DNA of 64,000 nt from Mycolicibacterium anyangense (GTDB lineage: Bacteria; Actinomycetota; Actinomycetes; Mycobacteriales; Mycobacteriaceae): positions 744,001-808,000 of the forward strand of contig NZ_AP022620.1 of NCBI RefSeq assembly GCF_010731855.1. Direction: 5' to 3'. A program made the translations under genes and the position numbers. Below, piece after piece: positions 61,698-64,000 of this stretch. The notes beneath the pieces are model-generated. The model had not been told where the DNA came from. It did no database searches and was given only the letters and a program-made list of their open reading frames with translations. Position 1 is the first letter of the stretch, and every line of letters starts with the position of its first letter.

Positions 61698-61771
61698 CTG
61701 TTGGGCCGACGAACCCACCCTTCCAACTCGGCATGTTCAGCATCAGACAACACGATCGCGGCAGCCTGCGG
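61698..61771 (-). mobile_element. N-terminal remnant of an IS630-family transposase
   Basis: On the minus strand AAIVLSDAEHAELEGWVRRPNS matches the start of IS630-family transposases (IVLSDAERAELERWVRR pattern) but stops after about 25 codons and runs straight into the DUF1023 remnant. No intact ends or target duplication were seen. It marks past insertion and deletion here. Confidence 0.6.
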
Positions 61772-61822
61772 ACCAGGCGCAACTCAGTCCTCCCACTGAC
61801 ACGCGATTAACGACTCAGGACA

Positions 61823-62950
61823 TTAGGTGCTCAAGGCGGGACTTATAGCGATGCCCTCGCTCGCGCCGCGGTTCAGCAGAAGGGGCACCGTCTCGTGGTC
61901 GATCATCGCGGCCAGGTGCCGCTCGGCCATGGCAGCCACCCGATCCGCCCGCTGCATCTGCGGTCCCGTCAGCGCCCAGAAGAACCCGTGAATGAGGTTC
62001 ATCCGGTACTCGTCCCAGACGTCGTCGAGATTGAGGTCGGGTCCCCCGTGCCTGGCGAGAGCTTCGAGGTAATGCGCGAGCAAGGCGCTCTCGCGTTCGC
62101 GGCGGTCCTCCACGCTGAGAGCGCCGGAGATGAAGTACGCGACGTCGTCCATCGCCGGCGCGGCGCAGACCGCCTGCCAGTCCAGGAAGGACACTTGGCC
62201 GTCCGCCGCCAGGTAGGTGTTGCCGATGTGCGGGTCGTTGTGAGACACGGCAACGTACTGGTCGGACTCCGCGTACCGCCACCACGCGGCGAAGGCCGCC
62301 TGCATCCGCGGCCGGTCAAGGAGTTCGTCGGGGACCACTGGTGCGTATTCGCTGGCGAAGTGCTGATCCCAGTACGGAGCGTCGAGCAGAAGGGCGCCGA
62401 CCTCCCGGACCGGGTTAATCTGGGTCAGCCAGGGGAAACGGCCCGGGTCCGCGCCCCACGTGCCGCCGTGCAGGCCGGCGAGTACATCGAGCCCGCTGGC
62501 GACCTGGTCGACGGTCATCGGCTCGGTGCATTCACCGAAACTGAACCCCCCGGCTGCCAGGTCCTCCATGACGACGATGCCCTGCTGACCGGCAGCATCG
62601 GCGCCGCTGTACCAAACTCGCGGCAGGGCGATGTCCAGCTGTGGTGCCAGGTGTGCATAAAACTCTGCCTCCCGCCGGTAGGAACTTCCCAGCCCGAACT
62701 CTCGCAGCGCCGGGTCGAAGCCACCCTTGACGCAAACGGAGCGTAAAAGGTCATCCGGCGCTCCAGGCGCGAAGTCCAAGGTCATGAGGACCTTCGTTGC
62801 AGTGCCCCACACGATGGTGCTGACCGCAGCGGCCGTGACGGTAACGCCGGGTCGGCGGCTCGCCAGCGCCCACGTCAGCCATTCCGGCGTGAGTTCGTCC
62901 GGGGTCTCCGGCATTGCGTGGGCAACGTCGAGTGACAGCGATCCGGGCAT
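61823..62950 (-). CDS. Phosphotransferase with kinase-like fold (APH / ecdysteroid-kinase-like)
   Basis: A 375-residue cytoplasmic protein. The kinase-like catalytic loop is YVAVSHNDPHIGNTYLA (H-x-D-x4-N) and the metal-binding Asp is in VSFLDWQAVCAAPAMDDVAYF. An N-lobe strand with lysine (KVLMTLDF) precedes them. Such proteins phosphorylate small molecules, sugars or acyl compounds; the substrate is unknown. The ATG at 62950 has GAGGTG upstream; the frame opens further but overlaps the divergent tetR gene. The pair is probably a regulated unit. Confidence 0.83.
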   Translation of the reverse strand: MPGSLSLDVAHAMPETPDELTPEWLTWALASRRPGVTVTAAAVSTIVWGTATKVLMTLDFAPGAPDDLLRSVCVKGGFDPALREFGLGSSYRREAEFYAHLAPQLDIALPRVWYSGADAAGQQGIVVMEDLAAGGFSFGECTEPMTVDQVASGLDVLAGLHGGTWGADPGRFPWLTQINPVREVGALLLDAPYWDQHFASEYAPVVPDELLDRPRMQAAFAAWWRYAESDQYVAVSHNDPHIGNTYLAADGQVSFLDWQAVCAAPAMDDVAYFISGALSVEDRRERESALLAHYLEALARHGGPDLNLDDVWDEYRMNLIHGFFWALTGPQMQRADRVAAMAERHLAAMIDHETVPLLLNRGASEGIAISPALST

Positions 62951-62990
62951 AAGCACCTCGTGAGTAGTTGGGCCATTAGTCGCTTCGAAC

Positions 62991-63003
62991 GTAGCAATGC
63001 TAC
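62991..63003. promoter_or_regulatory. Palindrome between the kinase gene and tetR
   Basis: GTAGC-AAT-GCTAC is a perfect 5-bp inverted repeat in the 95-nt region between two divergent genes, 43 nt before the tetR GTG. It is a plausible operator for the TetR protein controlling both genes. Confidence 0.45.
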
Positions 63004-63045
63004 TTATTAGGCACAAGACCATACTCATTGAGATAGTGTGGCTTT

Positions 63046-63666
63046 GTGACAATTCACGCCGTACGGCGCAGCTCGGTCCAGGTCCGCGAAGAGATCCTGC
63101 GCGCGGCCGAGTCGGTGTTCAGCGAGAAGGGCTACGCCTCCGCGACAAGCCGCGACCTGGCGAAAGCCGCGGGGGTGAGCGAGTCGGTGCTGTACCGCCA
63201 TTTCGGTTCGAAGTCCGGCCTGTTCGCCGAGGCCATGGTCACGCCGTTCATCCACGTCCTCGACGCGTTCTCCGCGCTGTCGGCGCGGACGATGGCGCAG
63301 CCGCTCGACGTGGAGACCCTCATGCGGTTGTTCCTTTCCGAGCTCATCGAACAGCTCTCGGCGCACCGTCAGACCATCCGGATGTTCCTGGCTGCCGAGG
63401 ATCAACTCGACACGGAAACCCGGGCATCGTTCTACGACCGCTTCCACTCGGTGATGACCCGCCTAAGCGAAGCTACCGGTGAAGAGTCGCACCGACGCCA
63501 ACGACCGCAAGGGCCTCTTGGTCCAGACATGAACGTGCGAGCAACTATGGGGATGGTGCTTTCCCTTGTCGTTTTTGACGATTGGCTATTGCGGCCAGAA
63601 CCCCATCGCCCGAGCCGGGAGCAGCTCATCGAGCATCTCGGCACCATGCTGCTGCATGGAACCTGA
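63046..63666 (+). CDS. TetR/AcrR family regulator
   Basis: A 206-residue regulator. The helix-turn-helix region is REEILRAAESVFSEKGYASATSRDLAKAAGVSESVLYRHFGSKSGLFAEAM (in key parts: SVFSEKGYASATSRDLAKAAG and VSESVLYRHFGSK), and the C-terminal domain is variable (LMRLFLSELIEQLSAHRQTIRMF). The GTG at 63046 follows TAGTGT by 7 nt, consistent with a leaderless transcript. It is divergent from the phosphotransferase gene, which is likely its target. Confidence 0.88.
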   Translation: MTIHAVRRSSVQVREEILRAAESVFSEKGYASATSRDLAKAAGVSESVLYRHFGSKSGLFAEAMVTPFIHVLDAFSALSARTMAQPLDVETLMRLFLSELIEQLSAHRQTIRMFLAAEDQLDTETRASFYDRFHSVMTRLSEATGEESHRRQRPQGPLGPDMNVRATMGMVLSLVVFDDWLLRPEPHRPSREQLIEHLGTMLLHGT

Positions 63667-63740
63667 AGCCTCGTCAATTTTAGAAATCCGATCAAGTCCG
63701 TTTCGAGAACGGCAACTTATGAGTGCCGCAAGATTGGGCG

Positions 63741-64000
63741 ATGTCGAGGCGGGCGGAGTACATCTATGCGCTCTATTCCGGGCGGCTGGCTGATCCAGGC
63801 GCCCGCAACCCCTACGCCGGCCAGTCACACGCCCTGGCGGCACTCTGGCTGCGTGGGTACATGCGGATGCTGCATTATTCGAACCAGCAGCGGGCGGGTG
63901 ACGCCGTGAAGGCCAGCGATTGGCTCTCGCTGGCGGCGTTCGTCCTCGCCCTGGCGGCATTCGCCACCAACACGGCGCTGAGTTGGTTGCGGTGGCCGCG
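63741..64000 (+). CDS. Partial hypothetical membrane protein (runs off the right edge)
   Basis: Reading from the ATG at 63741 gives MSRRAEYIYALYSGRLADPG, a polar stretch with NPYAGQSHALAALWLRGYMRMLHY, and then a hydrophobic helix (LSLAAFVLALAAFATNTALSWL) at the edge. The frame has no stop to 64000. A GTG at 63723 is an alternative start. No family is recognised. The codon pattern is typical of coding sequence in this genome. Confidence 0.55.
   Translation, partial: MSRRAEYIYALYSGRLADPGARNPYAGQSHALAALWLRGYMRMLHYSNQQRAGDAVKASDWLSLAAFVLALAAFATNTALSWLRWP

Noticed and set aside
1..64000. tRNA, rRNA, riboswitch or origin of replication
   Set aside because: I looked for cloverleaf arms, conserved rRNA blocks and DnaA-box clusters and saw none that I could support by eye. 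A covariance-model search would settle this.

Overview
The window comes from a high-GC, probably fast-growing mycobacterium (Mycolicibacterium-type). Evidence: it holds the conserved sthA - DUF4192 - ideR - sigB ... sigA - ppgK - suhB - cei - dut ... ceoC - ceoB ... dxs - rnd - hemE - hemY - hemQ ... msrB - aftC - protease - ribD-like - zapE block found in mycobacteria (the Rv2713 to Rv2670c interval of M. tuberculosis, from memory), plus nhaA, MmpS/MmpL, AftC and Cei. GTG starts, 4-bp stop/start overlaps and leaderless-type promoters (a -10 hexamer 6-8 nt before the start codon) are common.

Layout. 1-17.5 kb: iron regulation (ideR), the two principal sigma factors (sigB, sigA), polyphosphate glucokinase, inositol phosphatase, dUTPase, the envelope protein Cei, TrkA-type K+ regulators and several conserved DUF proteins. 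Between ridA and sigA lies an extra gene for a Sec-type secreted glycine-rich PGRS protein without a PE domain. 17.5-29.4 kb: APC permease and tRNA/rRNA methyltransferase, NhaA, Dxs, RNase D, DUF3000, then the heme genes hemE-hemY-hemQ.

29.4-41.4 kb: the most striking region. Five consecutive same-strand genes each encode a membrane protein of about 780 residues with an N-terminal multi-pass (about 10 TM) domain followed by GGDEF and EAL domains. They fall into two subfamilies (copies 1 and 5; copies 2, 3 and 4), carry traces of tandem duplication in their leaders, and have diverged at specific regulatory or catalytic residues: the EAL domain of copy 2 is damaged, and the I-site of copy 5 is lost. 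The array sits between hemQ and msrB. It looks like a local multi-input cyclic-di-GMP module.

41.3-46.6 kb returns to the conserved backbone (msrB, aftC, lipoprotein hydrolase, RibD-like reductase, zapE). 46.6-58.3 kb is accessory: an mmpS-mmpL-tetR operon, a stress-signalling pair (a 1389-residue histidine kinase/receiver/PAS/PP2C/anti-sigma-type ATPase protein translationally coupled to a STAS antagonist, with a SigF-like promoter upstream), GNAT, SRPBCC and a fatty-acyl-CoA ligase. 58.3-64 kb is a gene-poor, patched region: small secreted and membrane proteins, a broken TetR gene, an IS630-type transposase remnant fused to a DUF1023 hydrolase remnant, two TetR regulators, a kinase-like phosphotransferase and a partial membrane protein at the edge. 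No rRNA, tRNA, CRISPR array or intact insertion sequence was seen.
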